A stretch of DNA of 64,000 bases from Chrysomallon squamiferum (lineage: Eukaryota > Mollusca > Gastropoda > Neomphalida > Peltospiridae): positions 9,322,260-9,386,259 of the forward strand of contig CM022674.1 of assembly GCA_012295275.1 (NCBI GenBank). Direction: 5' to 3'. Within the stretch, counting starts at the first letter, position 1. Every line of letters begins with the position of its first letter. Positions 12,960 through 27,444 of this stretch are shown piece after piece. Under the pieces are notes generated by a model. The model was not told where the DNA came from. It saw only the letters and a program-made list of their open reading frames with translations, and did not search any database. Position numbers and translations under genes: made by a program.

Positions 12960-15900
12960 TAAAGAATGACAATAGTTAATTTGAAAATAAGGTTTACAAC
13001 AAGGTTTGAAAATTTGGTTTACAACAAGTAGCATTTATATCAAATTATTTGACAATGTATTATACATTTGGCAGCCGTATGATATTAAAAGAATGCATAG
13101 GGGAAACTGGGGATCAATGAGCTATTGTTAAGATATTTGGACATTTTACCCAAACCTTCATAGATACATTATAGCTCTTGATTACAATATAGTTTGATGG
13201 GCTATTTCCTTCAATATCTTTTTGTGAGACAGTTTATATAACAGGGTCCCTGGTGGCTCATCCATGGGAGTCTTACGAATCATGATCTCAAACGGTGAAA
13301 CTTGCTATAATCAACACATGTAAATCTTTTTTTTCTGTATATTGGTATTATGCATTTCATCTGAGATGTACATACTGTAAAAAACTAAGGGGTTAATTAT
13401 ATTTTTCACCCAATGACCTTTGTGTATGTACCTATCTAGTGAATACTGTGCTATTGAGCCAGTGTTTGTAGTTCAGTGTTATTTTTTGCTTGTGTGATTA
13501 CATTGCTGTATAATCACACAATCAACTGGATCTGGTTCTTTCTCCTGAAAGGTAAAATGTGTATCTTCTGATTCCTCCTTGGAGCTGCTCTCTTCAAAAC
13601 AACAGAAAATGGCTCATTTATCCCTGACACCACTTTCATTATGTCAGCCAAGTATTCTGGAGAATCACATGGCTTATCAACTAAAACTGCATTTAAAAAT
13701 CAAAATAAATTACAAACAAAACTCAAATTTTTTTTCAAGATCTATGAAATATGTATTTTGACCATTATTAAATTGTAACCAAGATTAATAAAGATTACTA
13801 AAGGGAGTCTAAAACTATGTTTTCAGATGTGGATAGAGATGATTATTTTGACATTTATTCTATAATTCTTTTGCAGTTATATATAACTGTCTGAAAACCG
13901 ATATCACAGCTGTCAGTAATAAAAGAAAATGATGCTTTGTTGGTGGGTATAAGTAGTTTAATTGCAACAACATTTGGTTTAGGTTCTAATCTTTACCCAT
14001 CAGCTGCCATTAATTCTTCAATTTTTAAATGAACATTGTAGTTTTTACATTATTTATGACAGGTACTTAAGTTTTTAAATTACTGAACATTCCAAAGTTT
14101 CTTTCATTTCTGTAGTGTTCTCTAATTGTGGATAGTATAAATAAAAGCAAGTATTTGATTTATTTTATAATAGACTCATTAAACATGAAAATGGTAAACA
14201 AAGATTTGGTGGTACTAGTGTTGTGTTGTGGACAGTATTGTTTTCTAGGGTTTATATTATTTTTATTATTTGTTGTGTTTGCTGTTCGTTCTTTTCTTGT
14301 TGTTTTAAAATTGTGTATGCATATTTAAATTAAGTAATTCATATCAATTTTATTATATTTAAATAAATCTATATTGGTATATAGCAAACAGAAACATACA
14401 CACACACCTATACACTTGTAATCATGTGCATATATACACTGATTGAGAGATATGTGTAAGCAGTAGGAGTCTGAAAACAGACAAGGATTTTATTACATAT
14501 TATATTCTAGTACCTTGTCTAAGTGGTCACCCTCCTCATTTCCAGGCTGGATGACACAGGGACAGAATGGCAATATGTAAATTTTACAAATGAAAATGCA
14601 GTAATTCTTTTCGTATTATGCTTTATTTCAGACAAAATGCATACAAATATTATTACTGTAATTATGCAACTAGAATTTACTTTCAGTTACTATTTTAATA
14701 TATATAAATACATTTTTTTAGGATATTTATTATTTAAGAATATATAAAAACTAAATTACAAATACAGTAATGTTTTCTTTTATATAATTTTTATTTTTTA
14801 AATTTTTGCGATAGATTCATCCAAAAAAGCATAAGAAATGGAGTCCTAAATGATTAATGTGTCAGAGATGTTACCAAGTGATTTTGTAGACTGATTGGAC
14901 TTCTCAGCTCATTCTGCACTTTAGTATTCAGTCTGAAAAACATTAGGTTTTTAATATGGAAAAAATCCTAATTGATTTTAAAAAACATGAAAAATATTTG
15001 AGAACATGTAAAGCTGGTATCAAAATTGTATGATACTGATCTTTTGAATGAATCACTGTATGATGATTTTGGAGCCTACTTTCATTATGGATTTTATACG
15101 TATATCAGACAGTTTCAGTATGCAGTTAATTAGGGTGATAAAATGTGTTGGTTTTAAATCCTTTGACCTTCTTTCTTTTGGATAATTTCTAGTTCACCAG
15201 ATGCTTTTCTAAAACACAACATATATATGTCTGTCATTTTAGTTTCATGCTTTATAATTAAATTTAAAATGACTGAGTAAAGGTTGGCAGGTCATGGTAT
15301 TTCTTTTAGGAAAATATGGTCGTCAGGAGCAGAAAAAACAAATGTCATGGCTTTTAGGAATTAACCTTCTTTTATATAAACAGAGATTAGCCCAAAAAGT
15401 AAGGATAATACTTGTAAATTCCTTCATGTCATATGGTCCCATAGGAAATAAAAATGACTTGTTAGAAATTGTTAAATGAATTGGAAAGAGAAGTAATTAC
15501 TGACAAATGTGTACTCTGATCTAGTGAATGATTGCTGTTAATATAATGGACTGAGTGGAATACACTTTTGTGCTTTTGAACTCTCTGTTAATGTATGCAG
15601 TACAAATAAATGTTTAAAGATGTACATAAGTAAAAAAAAAAAAATAATAATAATACTAATAATTAAATTTTAAAAAATTAGAAATTCGGTTATAAGTTAA
15701 CTGCATTTACATTTAGTAGATACATTATGAAGATTGCTTCAGAGAATGGATCTTGTGTTGAACATTTAGTGCCAGTATGCATAAGGTAAATATGACTGTA
15801 ATGTGATGTACAGTTTTATCTTAAAGCTATTACAAATATATATATCAGTGCCAATGCATAATTCAGTAATGAGATTGAAGAGAAACTATTAGAAAAGCTT

Positions 15901-17100
15901 GTCTCATCTTTTACTGCATTTTAACAATATCTTATGTAAACCTTGGTTAATTTTTTATCAACTGAATGTAAAACACTGTCTTCCAAGGACATTATGTAAA
16001 GTGTCACACACCAGACTTTGGGAAATAGGAAATATCACAAAGCAAAAATTATACATAATTAAAACTACATAAAAATCAGTAATTCTAGCTAAATGATTCC
16101 AGTGTTTTTTCTGTTATGTCAGCCTATCAGCTGTAATTAGATATTACCAGTCAGCTTGTGCATATGTGTGTGTGTTTGTGTGTGTGCATGCATGTTTTGG
16201 CTGTTTCTAACTCTGATGTTAGAAAGTAGGTGTAAAAATGTATAATTCTATAGTAATCTTTTTCAATTAAGGAAGATTAAACATATTTGATAAATATTTT
16301 TTATTTAAATAGAAAATTTTAATAACTGAATTAATTTTTTTATAAAAAGGTTCCTTTCACTGGAAATGTTAAGTTAAATTTATTAAGTTTATAGTTACAT
16401 ATATTTTATTGTGGTGACATGAGATTAACCTATTCATACTGGAATATTATTCTTGTCATAATTGTTACATAATATACAAGATAATAGCAAATACAATATA
16501 AAATCAATGAATTGAAATAAACTAACTATAAGCATTATAAATACTATAATTTATTCCTTTTATTATATGATTTAATTTAACTTAGATCTGTATAAATACA
16601 AAACAAATGTATAATTTTTATCAAATTTACTCACTATAAAGTAATAGTTCTTAATGGTTCATTAATATGAAAAATAAATAAATAAATAAAACTTAAGCTG
16701 TTTTAACATTCACCATTTTTGGGCTATTGTATATCTGGAAAATAATAATAATAATAATATTAAAATTTCAAAAGTCATGTTAAAAAATGGTTTGGTCTGT
16801 CATGTTTGGATTGTTTTTCAGTTCAGTGGTACAAAATACCTTTAAAGAATTTTATATGACTTGTTTTATTTTGTGATAGAAAATTACTGAACATTAAAAT
16901 ATAATGTTATTTATTACTTTGTTAGAATATGGCTGATGTCAGTATAATTTTTTCATCCTGACAGCTGTACTACATTTAAAATACATAAACAGAAATGAAA
17001 AGATGTATATGCTCATTAAATAAATAATAAGTTTACACTTCATTAAAAACAATAAAATATTTGTTTCATTAAACCGATGAAATCAGAAAACTGTTGACCG
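12960..17100. other. no gene seen; T/TG-biased unique sequence
   Basis: About 4 kb with few microsatellites and a steady T and TG excess on the + strand. No exon with good splice borders and no recognisable protein was found. The composition would fit a long 3' UTR or unprocessed RNA on +, but nothing else supports that. Confidence 0.3.
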
Positions 17101-20100
17101 ATCTGGTTCTACCAATGATACTTTTTCTGTTCTTTAGAGACAGCTTATCTATTCCTAGATTAGTGCTCAAAGCATTTCTCTCCCTTGTATCATATTAACA
17201 GAGACTAGTACTCTTACACTTATTAACAGTATTTTTGAAACAGTATAATATGAAAATTAATCTATTAATTCATACAGAACCAAGAAAAAAAAAAAAAAAA
17301 AAAAAAGAAGTTATAATTAAAGAGCGCATTAGTCTTCAGAATTTTGGAGAAAAACATAACTGGAAAACATCTTTGAATGTTGTTTAAACTATTTTCAGTT
17401 CACTTTTTCTATCTTTTTGTGATTATTTTTTATATTTAATAAATCTGCCAGTAAAGATGATTATTTATAATAGTTATAAAAAATTAAAATGTTTATGGTA
17501 TATAATTTATCCATACGTATATACGTATATTAACCAACATTATTAATTCTATATATAATATTTTCTAAATAATAAATTTTGTTAATTTTCATATATGAAA
17601 AGTGTTAAATAAACGATAATTACTTTTTCTTATAATCATGCTGCGAAATATTTGTAATCTTTAAATTTAATATTTAATCCATTTTTATTTTATTTTACGC
17701 ATGTTAAAAACACTTTATCATTTCGTTTAATTTTAGAAATCATCGCACTTTAAAAAAAATATATATAATACACTATTTACATAAATATGAGGATTTTGTT
17801 GCTTACTTTAAAGAAAAGAGGTTTAAGAATATATGTGTTTTACTGCCGTTTTCTCCTGAAATAAGTTTATCGTGATAACTATTATCGATTGGGTTGGAAA
17901 TTCAATGAACGGTCTACAGCAAATGTTTCATCTTGTATAATTGCGTAGACAGTGATGTCTTTTCATAATAACATTTCTCTCAGATCTCTCGTCTTTCATG
18001 TGTGATGTTTCCACTGACAGAGGACGCTGTGTAAACACGAATCTAAGCTTAGAAAATGTCACTTCAACGAGGATTAATTCTGGATTATAAAAACTAATAA
18101 AGTCAATATCTCATGATTAATATATAAGTGTTGACGAATATACTTTATGAGTACACAGTTATAAGGTATTGATTTAGCCATGTAATACATGAATAATTTA
18201 GAACCATTGTTTTAAAACTCGTTTAGAAGAAAGTGATTAGTAGATGGAGAATATTCGACATTAATTAGAACATTTATTATCAGTAAAGTAACCGTCTTAA
18301 GCTTCATTAGATAAAATAGCTTTCTAATTGATAATAAATATAATTTTCAAACATATCAATGTCAAGTATTAATAAAGTACAGTAGAAATTTCTGTTGCCA
18401 TAAATAACCAAACTGAATATATACTTACAAATAACTGTCCTAACACAAAATCTCTCTCTCTCTCTCTGAAATCAAAGTAACAAATCCATTATTTATAAAA
18501 AAAATACTTATAAACTGACTCCCATTAGTATAAGTGGATCTGCCATACAAAGGTCAAAGAAACCATGAACACAAATCACATTTATAGACAATCACTGTTC
18601 TAGCTGATCTTCCTCGTCAAATATTCAAAAGTATGCGCATAGCTGGCAGAGATGACTCAATTCCAACTATAACCTCTCTAGACCAAACATTTCATCCAAT
18701 CCCTACTGACTTCAGAGAGAATTCTCTCTTAACACCAGATATACCCATTATTATTTTAAATTTTATAAGCAGTGGTATGAAACATTACAATTTTGTTGAC
18801 TGTACCATTATCTAAAACATATATATATGCTACAATCAGTATTCCTGTTTGTTGTTTAAAATAAAAGCGCCAATATTATATGAAACATAACATAACAGAT
18901 AACGGTCTTGTTATCACTTACTTCACAAATAAACAACCGATCTACTGCAGTATATTGGAAATGTTCGGTTACCGTTTTTAGCAAACATTCAAGAGCTTCA
19001 TAAACTATTTACACTATCATTCAACAACGCGAATTTTTAATCACAATTTGATTATATTTACTGATAATTTTCCTCTTACTTTCCTTCTAGTTTAAGAAGC
19101 ACAAATATAGTGAAATCAAAGATGATGAACAAACAGTTGTTTTCGCTGTATTTCGGCTTATGAATTTGATCCGTAAGTGTTCAACATCTCCATCACTAAA
19201 TCTATTTGTTGACACCCACACACATATACACACAAATACAGATATAAACGCATACACACGCAGGCACCCAAGCAGATATACGTGCGCACATAAATTCATA
19301 TATACAATATTTCATTTATACTCAACTAATTAAATAAAAATATTAATTGTCATGGTTTTTTTAACCTTACTAACTAAATTATATTGTCTTTTTAAGGGTA
19401 ATCTGTTAGTGCAGTCAAGGATTTCAGAAGACAAACATTTATATTCTTACAGTACTGGTCGATCAATTTGGGAAGGCAGCGTAGTCAAGTCGAACACGAA
19501 GTTCATATAACGGAAGATATAACGGAAGATATATTGATATCCAATGGATTTTGTCTCGCCAATAATTTTCTTAAATAATGAGAAAAACGGATAGCTTGAA
19601 TGATATGAATATCGACTGTCTTAGAAAAGGGTGAAATTGACGAAAGAAAAATCACCTTAAAAAATTAATAATCTTGATTTACTGAAATGCATTATATAGA
19701 AATGATCAAATTTGAACTAATGTATTTCCACTCTGTTTTATATTATTTATGTATTTATTTAGTTATTATATTTTCAGCCGGAAACATCTGTGGTAGGTTC
19801 ATTGGTTGATATAAAACAAGATATAAATGTTTATATGTCAGTAAATAGATCATCGTGCACTTTATACCAGATTGGTTATAAATTTACAGAAAAGGTTATG
19901 TTGCATCCATAGGATGAATTTTTAAAATGTTTTTACACTTAGAAAGATTACAAAAAAGATATTGTAGGTAAAGACAAGGACGTGTAAAGACAACGAAGAC
20001 ACAGACTGAGATAATTATAATAAAGATGACTTAGCAGTTAATACAAGAACCTGAAATTATTTCATTTAAATAGTATTAATTAATGTATGCAGCTCTCAGA

Positions 20101-22016
20101 CTTTACTTTATTTAATTTAATAAAACTTGGTGTAGGCTGTTATTTGCTAGTCAAAAGTAAAATAAAATTATAAAATTAGCTGAATTTATATTAGTAACAT
20201 AAGATAACATGCTTCGTTCAGTCAAATACAGTTTTGAAGACAGATACAGGAGGAAACTCATTTGTGACAAGTACTGTTTGAAAGCCGCGGTCTGATCACT
20301 TATTGACAACAGGCCGTCTCCTCTGACAGCTGTGATTAATGAACAGTCTGCCGAGATTAGCTGACCAAAGATATGGAAATTTGCGTAAAGATCTCTAGAT
20401 ATATGTATCTCTTGTCATGCGTTAACATCTAGAATTTGCAAATTGTCAATAACAAATTCAGTACCATATTTTTGTAAATCAGTATCATATTATATTTGTA
20501 AACATAATTTTAAATAAGAATAAAACTAGGTAATATGAATAAAAATATAAGCTGTATTTAAGATAAAAATAATAATTTAGAAAAAAAGAAAATGAATCAA
20601 ATCGATTCAGTATACATTTTTCCTATAGCAGTTCTAAACTGTCATATTTATTTATTTGTCAAAACAGTATGTAATTGGGTAACATTAAGTGCATGTTTTC
20701 TTACATAAATTCCAGTATTCTAGTAATTTTTATAATTAAAAACAATTCAAGGTATAGGTCTCATTTCGGTGTCTAATCATGTTTTGTTGGTCGTAGATAT
20801 AAGTAAAAGTATTTGCGTACATGATAAACCACTTTAATTTGGATGAACTCAGAAACTAAAAGCAACACTTTTGCAAATCTTGGTTGATGAAAAAACTAAA
20901 TGTTACTGACCAGTCAGATGTTTCACAGGTTAAAAAGAAACAAATAAAAATGTTTAAATTAAAATAGATCACTCTTGAAAATATTAAATGTAAGAAGGCG
21001 GAAGTAGAAGAAAAATGGCTAGAGATTATGTTTTAAGTAAAATATATTCGTGCGAAAATTATATTAACATATGTTAGAATTTTTTTTTATCAATACTCAT
21101 TTAAAAAGTATAAATATATTGTTACCCTTCAACAATCAGTTTCATAATTAACAAATTTTTGGAAGAGGACTCTGTTACCATCCATCTAATGCGAACAATG
21201 TCCAACTGTTAATGGATCAATTTCATCGAACCTTTTCCTATTAGGGTCTGGAAAATTACCAGTTCTAAATGGTGTTGAGTTTTTTTGATGAAGATAGTAG
21301 ATTTTAATTTTTCTATAGTTTTTGACAGAAAGATCTATATGTAATGTCACTGACAGTGCCTCCATATAGTTTAACCCGTACATGGCAAGATTTTACATCC
21401 TTTATTGTCAAACCAATGGTTTTTTTCCCAGTTACAGGATCGATAGATAAATGCTGTGCATTCAAGATCATCATAAACTCAACTTTAAAGAAAACGCTAA
21501 TTCTTTAAAAGACTTATTAAGTCTATTAATGATTAGTTATCCTGGTGTAAACTAAATGACCAATATAGGACGAAAAAACGTTATAATTACTAGCGAACTG
21601 ACTCTTTATTTTTATTATTTCTTAATAAAGAAACAGAGTTGAAACCAGTTTTCAAATAATGGAAAGTACACTTTAAGATTATACGGATGCTGCCGTTAAT
21701 TGTAACTTCATACTGCAGAAGACAAATAATTCTTTAGTTTTGCGTTAGTTCCATTGGTTTTATCAAAAGAAATAATCTATACTGTGATGTCTTCATGAGT
21801 CCAGTTATTAAGAGGTAAAACGGCGGCCTTCAATAACAGTATCGATATACTTTGTTATAAAGATTACTTTTTGCCCAAAACAATCATTTTTAACTGAATA
21901 AAATAACTTGGAGTTATAAAAACCAGTTTACTGGGCCATTTACTCGAATAGTCACTGGCTCACTTAGTATTACTACTGACGTTATTATTATTATTATCAT
22001 TATTGGTGTGTATGTG

Positions 22017-22018
<2 letters not shown>
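17101..22018. other. intergenic, no gene seen
   Basis: AT-rich sequence with a poly-A run at 17284-17306. A more balanced block at about 20225-20385 could be conserved non-coding DNA. Open frames near 18633, 19087 and 21186 show no family resemblance and no convincing splice borders. Confidence 0.4.
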
Positions 22019-22100
<82 letters not shown>

Positions 22101-22187
22101 ATTAATGTCACGAAAATATATTAAACGTTTCTGTGCTAATATCAATGTATATTTCTTTGTTTATTTTCTTGTGATTCATCTTTGTTT

Positions 22188-22243
<56 letters not shown>
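22019..22243. repeat. two (GA)n microsatellites
   Basis: Long uninterrupted GA runs at about 22019-22095 and 22194-22243, separated by about 100 bp of unique sequence. They lie a few hundred bases past the stop of the GPCR gene on its 3' side. Confidence 0.95.
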
Positions 22244-22246
<3 letters not shown>

Positions 22247-22635
22247 AGGTTTTTTCAGTAATGTAATGAAATAAAATAAATAAATAAAGTAGTTGATAAA
22301 GTAACAAAGAAAAATCCGTATTTATTCTCCTTGATACATCATAACATTGTTAATATTTCTTATGACAAAAATGTGAATATTACACAACAATAATCCTTGG
22401 AATCTGCTAAACAGAAAACATAAAATTCGAGAATTTCTATACATTTGTTTACCTCTAGAATGTCACAAGAAAAAAAAAAGAAGAAATAAAAGTAGACATT
22501 TTTTTTTTGTTTCATCCAGTGAGTAGAAGTGTGGGAAATATAATACTGACATTTCTCATTTATTTCATTTCCATATTTCTTGCAGTCAGCTTATATTCTC
22601 CAAAATTAACGGTTCTTGCTTCTTATTTTTCACAA

Positions 22636-23607
22636 TCAATTCAAATCAACTTTGGATTTTTCCCCCCAAAACTTTAATTTAGAAAAACAAGACTGAAAGA
22701 GTTTAATATAGACTTTCCTGAAATCTCTCATGAATAGTGGATAGATGACTGGGTTTATCAGGCTGTTGCAGTAACCCAGCCATACACATCCAATAAATAA
22801 CTTAGGTGGAATACAGCGACATATCGAATCTGTTAAGTTAATAACAAGAAAGGGAGCCCATGTGAACGTATAAGCACCAACTATAACACCTAGCGTTATT
22901 GTGGCTTTTGATGTATAGGGTTCTCTAATCGTTTTTGTGGAGACATCTTTCCCCAGTAGCAAGCGACTCGGCGCTATTAATGTTCCGACAAAAAAAGCTT
23001 GTCTTTGAGCCTCTTTCGAGACTCTGTAGTAGAGAACGAAAGCTATGATAATAGGAAGTAAAACTGTGACGGTGGATGCTGTAATAGCATATGGGAAACT
23101 GACGATAAACAAACACAAAGGTTTTTCACTGAACATGGTCAAGTTTTCCAAGGAAGGTGTGTCTATGTTGTGCCAGCCATTTTGAATGGGAATAAAGGAA
23201 GTAAACATGGCAATCATCCATGCAGTCGCGATGAGAATCAGAGCTCTTTTGTGAGTCATCAGTGTATTGTAGCGTAAAGGTGACATAATAGCCATATATC
23301 TATCTAGACTTATTAAACACACATTCAAAATTGAAGCACTGCACAGCATGACGTCACAAGAGGCCCAGATAGAACACATTTCCACACCCAGCATCCACTG
23401 GAGGAATATTTCATTCAGTGTGGCTGGTATCATGACTAGAATGGCAACCAGAAGATCAGCCACACTGAGAGATACAATGAAGTAATTTGAAACATATCTG
23501 AGTTTTCTCTGAGATATCACCGCCAAAAATACAAGCATGTTTCCAGCTATTGTTAAAATAATAATAACAGAAAGAACAAATCCTGTAACAATGATTCCCA
23601 CTGACAT
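22636..23607 (-). CDS. class A amine GPCR, 5-HT6-like
   Basis: A 323-residue seven-helix receptor in one open exon. Helix 1 has GN, helix 2 has SLSVADLL, helix 3 has the amine-binding Asp in CDVMLCSASI followed by LDRYMAI (DRY), helix 6 has TWAPF, and helix 7 has WLGYCNSLINPVIYP with NPxxY and then LFMRDFRK. The helix 3-4 run (SASILN, ISLDRY, SPLRY), the SFIP-x4-GWH segment and the last-helix sequence are closest to 5-HT6 serotonin receptors. Beta-octopamine and D1-type receptors are the alternatives. The helix 5 Thr of 5-HT6 is present (ASTVTVLLP) and the helix 6 Phe is Tyr. Such receptors couple amine binding to G proteins at the plasma membrane. The N-terminus before helix 1 is only a few residues long, and TTTCTACAG lies directly before the ATG (acceptor at 23610-23611). 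A 5' exon is therefore likely, and it may add N-terminal residues. Confidence 0.9.
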   Translation of the reverse strand: MSVGIIVTGFVLSVIIILTIAGNMLVFLAVISQRKLRYVSNYFIVSLSVADLLVAILVMIPATLNEIFLQWMLGVEMCSIWASCDVMLCSASILNVCLISLDRYMAIMSPLRYNTLMTHKRALILIATAWMIAMFTSFIPIQNGWHNIDTPSLENLTMFSEKPLCLFIVSFPYAITASTVTVLLPIIIAFVLYYRVSKEAQRQAFFVGTLIAPSRLLLGKDVSTKTIREPYTSKATITLGVIVGAYTFTWAPFLVINLTDSICRCIPPKLFIGCVWLGYCNSLINPVIYPLFMRDFRKVYIKLFQSCFSKLKFWGEKSKVDLN

Positions 23608-23609
23608 AT

Positions 23610-24179
23610 CTGTAGAAATTATATATTTACATTACCACCTTTTCTAAGTGAGAGAAACACTGTCAAACTAATTAAATAATTGACCTTTCTTTGATTCCTT
23701 CTACTGAATTCCTTCTAATAATGTCACTTGAGAATACTTCAAAGCCTTTTTCAATTAAACATTTCATGTCATATTCCATACAGATGAAGGATTACATCTT
23801 TCATTTAGTGTCTTCTAATTACTTTGTAATAATTTGTCCTCTTTTTTTTCAATTTTTCATTTCTCTGTTTTATAAACATGGTGAGTGGTCACAGCAATCT
23901 TTAATAAATGGACCCTGCCGTCACGTAACAACAATAATAAAACAGTCTGTAATTTAACAAAATTTACTTCTTCTAATGATACAGTATTCGAATATTATCA
24001 TTCCATGTATCACGGTTCTTATATTTTGTGCAGTCGGTACAAAAAAATTGTTTTTAAAAGAATCATTAGAAGATACACAAATATAATTAGTTGAAAAAAC
24101 TTATGATGCAGTTCATGCTATTCTTCTCAACACACAATAGTTTCACTTGCTAATTGCAGAACAACCACAAAAACAATTG
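23610..24179. other. likely 5' intron of the GPCR gene
   Basis: Upstream of the acceptor at 23610-23611 on the - strand. AT-rich, with no coding signal. The GPCR first exon and promoter must lie above here if the acceptor is used, but no donor could be chosen. Confidence 0.35.
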
Positions 24180-24232
24180 TTAAAAACGTTGATAAAATTG
24201 CAGGCAACTTAATCATTTCTTCTGTCTTCGAG

Positions 24233-24490
24233 TCACTAGAAAATCAAACTGTCCTTGAGAACTTTTCTCCGGAAGTAGATCCTTGTATTTCACTGTGAAC
24301 TGAAAACGACCAAACACTAACAACAAAAACGATTCAAAGATGTGAAGCTGGTTTCTATGGTCCAAACTCTGTGCCAATGCGATAAACATGTTGGCGTAAT
24401 AGCCGATCCAGCATACCGCGAACAGCAGCGATTGGTACTGGTCGATTTGTATAAGAATACTTCTTCATTGAACTGTGGGCAGGACGCATT
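24233..24490 (-). other. candidate coding segment or pseudo-exon, unassigned
   Basis: A block less AT-rich than its surroundings. On - one frame reads about 75 residues to a TGA near 24219-24225. It starts around IQIDQYQSLLFAVCW, continues with a hydrophobic stretch (GYYANMFIALAQSL, FESFLLLVFGRF) and has a polar tail (KYKDLLPEKSS). That could be a membrane-protein end. An in-frame TGA sits just upstream and no good acceptor fits, while other frames on both strands are also open. It may equally be untranslated exon of the GPCR gene or a relic. Confidence 0.25.
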
Positions 24491-24533
24491 ATCAATCACT
24501 TGTTCAAATCACAGTCGGCGCTGCTTTGCTTAA

Positions 24534-26463
24534 TGTTGAAGATCCGCTTAATCTCTCAAAGTAATTGACTGCTAATGACTACATATACATCCACAAATTC
24601 TGAATACCGGACAGTACGTTAATCTGGCGTGTGATTTTCTATTCCAGTAGAAAGAAAGTGTATAAAAGTAAACATGAAGACGGTAAATATTTGGTAAAAA
24701 AATATTATTTATTCAGCTGATATTGAAATATTTGTAAGAAGAATCAGAATTTTCTTAATAACTATAGGAATATTATTTATTTACTTTTTTTTTTTTATTA
24801 TATCACGGTCATTATTTTGAGTATAATTATCATAATCATTATCGTCATCATTTTCATCAATAAATGAATCTAAAAATGTTGTTATTGTGTAAAATAAAGA
24901 CAAGAAAAATGAACTTTAAACTCAGTAAAGATATTTTGATAAAAAAAATTTGGCTCTTAAAATAGTAGTTCTGTAAAACTGAACAGAAGTTGTTCACCCA
25001 TGTAATGCGTAGAAATTCCTTGTGAAATTATTGTCGTTCTCTATTGACATAATTGATTTTGGAGATTAATTTTGACCATTAGTCCTTCGTCTATTATACA
25101 CATCAGTCACTGTGTTAATGAAAGTCCTGTATGAATACTGAGTGCCATACTTCTTATTATAGCCTCACAATCTTCCAGGAAGGTGGAAGTAATGACAAGT
25201 ATTTTTAGAAAAGAAAAATATATATTCACGTTAAAACGACATCTACTGAATAAATTAGCTATTTTAATAAATGTATGATGTATCTACATTTTGTTTCTTA
25301 ATTTTGTTAAAAATAATAAACATTATGTAACATAAGATAAAGTGAACACTAATGGAGGTAGAGAAACAAAATTAAAATATTTTTGCTTACACACAATAGA
25401 TATAAACAAATCTACAGATCACGATGTGCATAATCTATATGTATTTCGTTAACAACGAAGAAGAAGAAGAAGAAAAGAAAAGTGAAATTAAACTGTTTGA
25501 TGTTGGTTCTGACACCTAGGAAATGCCAGACTCTTATTTCGTCCTTATCAAGTTTGAACGACTGATCATGTAGTGTAAGTTTCTTTTACTGAAAGTTTTC
25601 CATCATCGTTAATGCATGTGCCCCACATGGGTGCATTTTAAATATGATATATTAAAACAAAATTCTGAACTCATCAGTCTCTCCAATCTGCACTATATTC
25701 CTGAAAATTATTATTATTATTATTACTATTATTATTTGGCGTATATTTAAAAAAAAAAATTATTATCCTCTTATTTAGAAAGTTAATATAAATAACAAAA
25801 AATAATTAATAAATAAGATTAGAAAAATGTATAGCATTATTAATGATTTTTCTTCATTATTTATTCAGCTACATTTTACGTGCATATTCAGATATTCAGT
25901 ATTAGACGTCATTGAAACTGTTCAAACAGAGAATTGATATTAGCAAAAAACTGTTAAATAGCGATTGTTTCTAATTATGTCTAATCTAGAAGACGTCATA
26001 GATATTGATAGAATTTAGTCAGTTTGTCACATAACATATTTATTTATGTATTTATCTAATAAACCAACGTGAACACTATTTTTAAAAGCGACATTTTGTC
26101 GCTGTTTGATACTGTAATTGCAGTTAGGTCAACAGATATTCAAAAGAATTACTGCCATGAAAATCGAAGTGATTTCCTTGTCATATTTGTCTGGCTATTT
26201 CTGATAAGGACATAGCAGTAATCCTGAAGCAAATTCTATGATAGAATGGTCACGTATTTGCAGCATCATTCTGAAAGCAGACGTTCTCCAAGTCGTAATC
26301 AGCCTGTCATGTTATGTCCACTTAACTCTTATGAGAAACTTGTAAAGGGCCAATGAGTGTGTCGAGAGAGACCTGTTGTCAAATCTTAAATCCACGATGA
26401 GCTGACAGAGACGTGAGAGAGGCCTTTGTTGACAGTCACTTTATTGAGAGGGAGAGGTTTATC

Positions 26464-26519
<56 letters not shown>

Positions 26520-26644
26520 TCATACATAATAGACACATATACAAACATACATGCATATATATCAACCACATACAAACATACACATATGCTTGCCTCTACA
26601 CCTACAAACAAATATACACACACTCATGCCAATATATATATATT

Positions 26645-26677
<33 letters not shown>

Positions 26678-26679
26678 GA

Positions 26680-26723
<44 letters not shown>

Positions 26724-27440
26724 GTATTTGAGTGTGTGTGTGTATATATATATATACTCACACACTCACATACATACATATATACATATATACATAAATG
26801 TACACACATTTATATTATTGTTTAACTATTGAAATAAAAGGTGTTTAGACAAAGAGTCAGGAATTCAGGAACCTGTCAGTGGCGCTGTTACTTTAGAAAT
26901 CGATGTAGATTCATTTTTACGGGAATTAACCTTGAACCATCGAGACTTGTAAAATGTGTTCTACAACAGAGGTCTCAGCAGATAGCTGCATTTTTTATTT
27001 ATGCACGTACAAATGGCATTTACTGCATAATATAAAGATTATTCATCGAAATTAATCATTCATTCTTCTTGTAAAATTATAGTTTTACACTGTAATATAA
27101 TAACTTTTGTTTAATCTGTTTTTTCTTAATTTATCTTTATAATCATATCAATATTTAGTCTAAATATTGTAAAGATTGTAGTTAAAATGTAATTATTATT
27201 ATTATTATTATTATTATTATTTCTTTTTCAATTAAAAAACAAATAATAATGTGTAATCTTGTTTTTAAGTTTTAATACAATTTTAACAGAATTGAGTCAT
27301 CTTCACATATTAATAAAATTTATTAGTACTTAGTTAACAATTATTATTTCGATTTTTCTTCTTTTTTTAAAAAAATCACAACACACAGACACACACACAC
27401 AAAAAAGAACAAAAAAAACCAACAACAACACAATAAAAAC
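24534..27440. other. intergenic, no gene seen
   Basis: AT-rich DNA with (CA)n at 26463-26519 and a long (TA)n/(TATG)n compound tract at about 26631-26800. All open frames in the latter are translations of the repeat. Confidence 0.5.
26463..26800. repeat. compound CA/TA/TATG microsatellite
   Basis: (CA)n at 26463-26519, then mixed CATA words, then (TA)n and (TATG)n at about 26631-26800, with TGTG blocks in between. Open frames on both strands here only translate the repeat. Confidence 0.9.
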
Positions 27441-27444
27441 ATTG

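Noticed and set aside
18633-18815. 60-codon frame
   Set aside because: No family resemblance and no supporting splice or composition signal.
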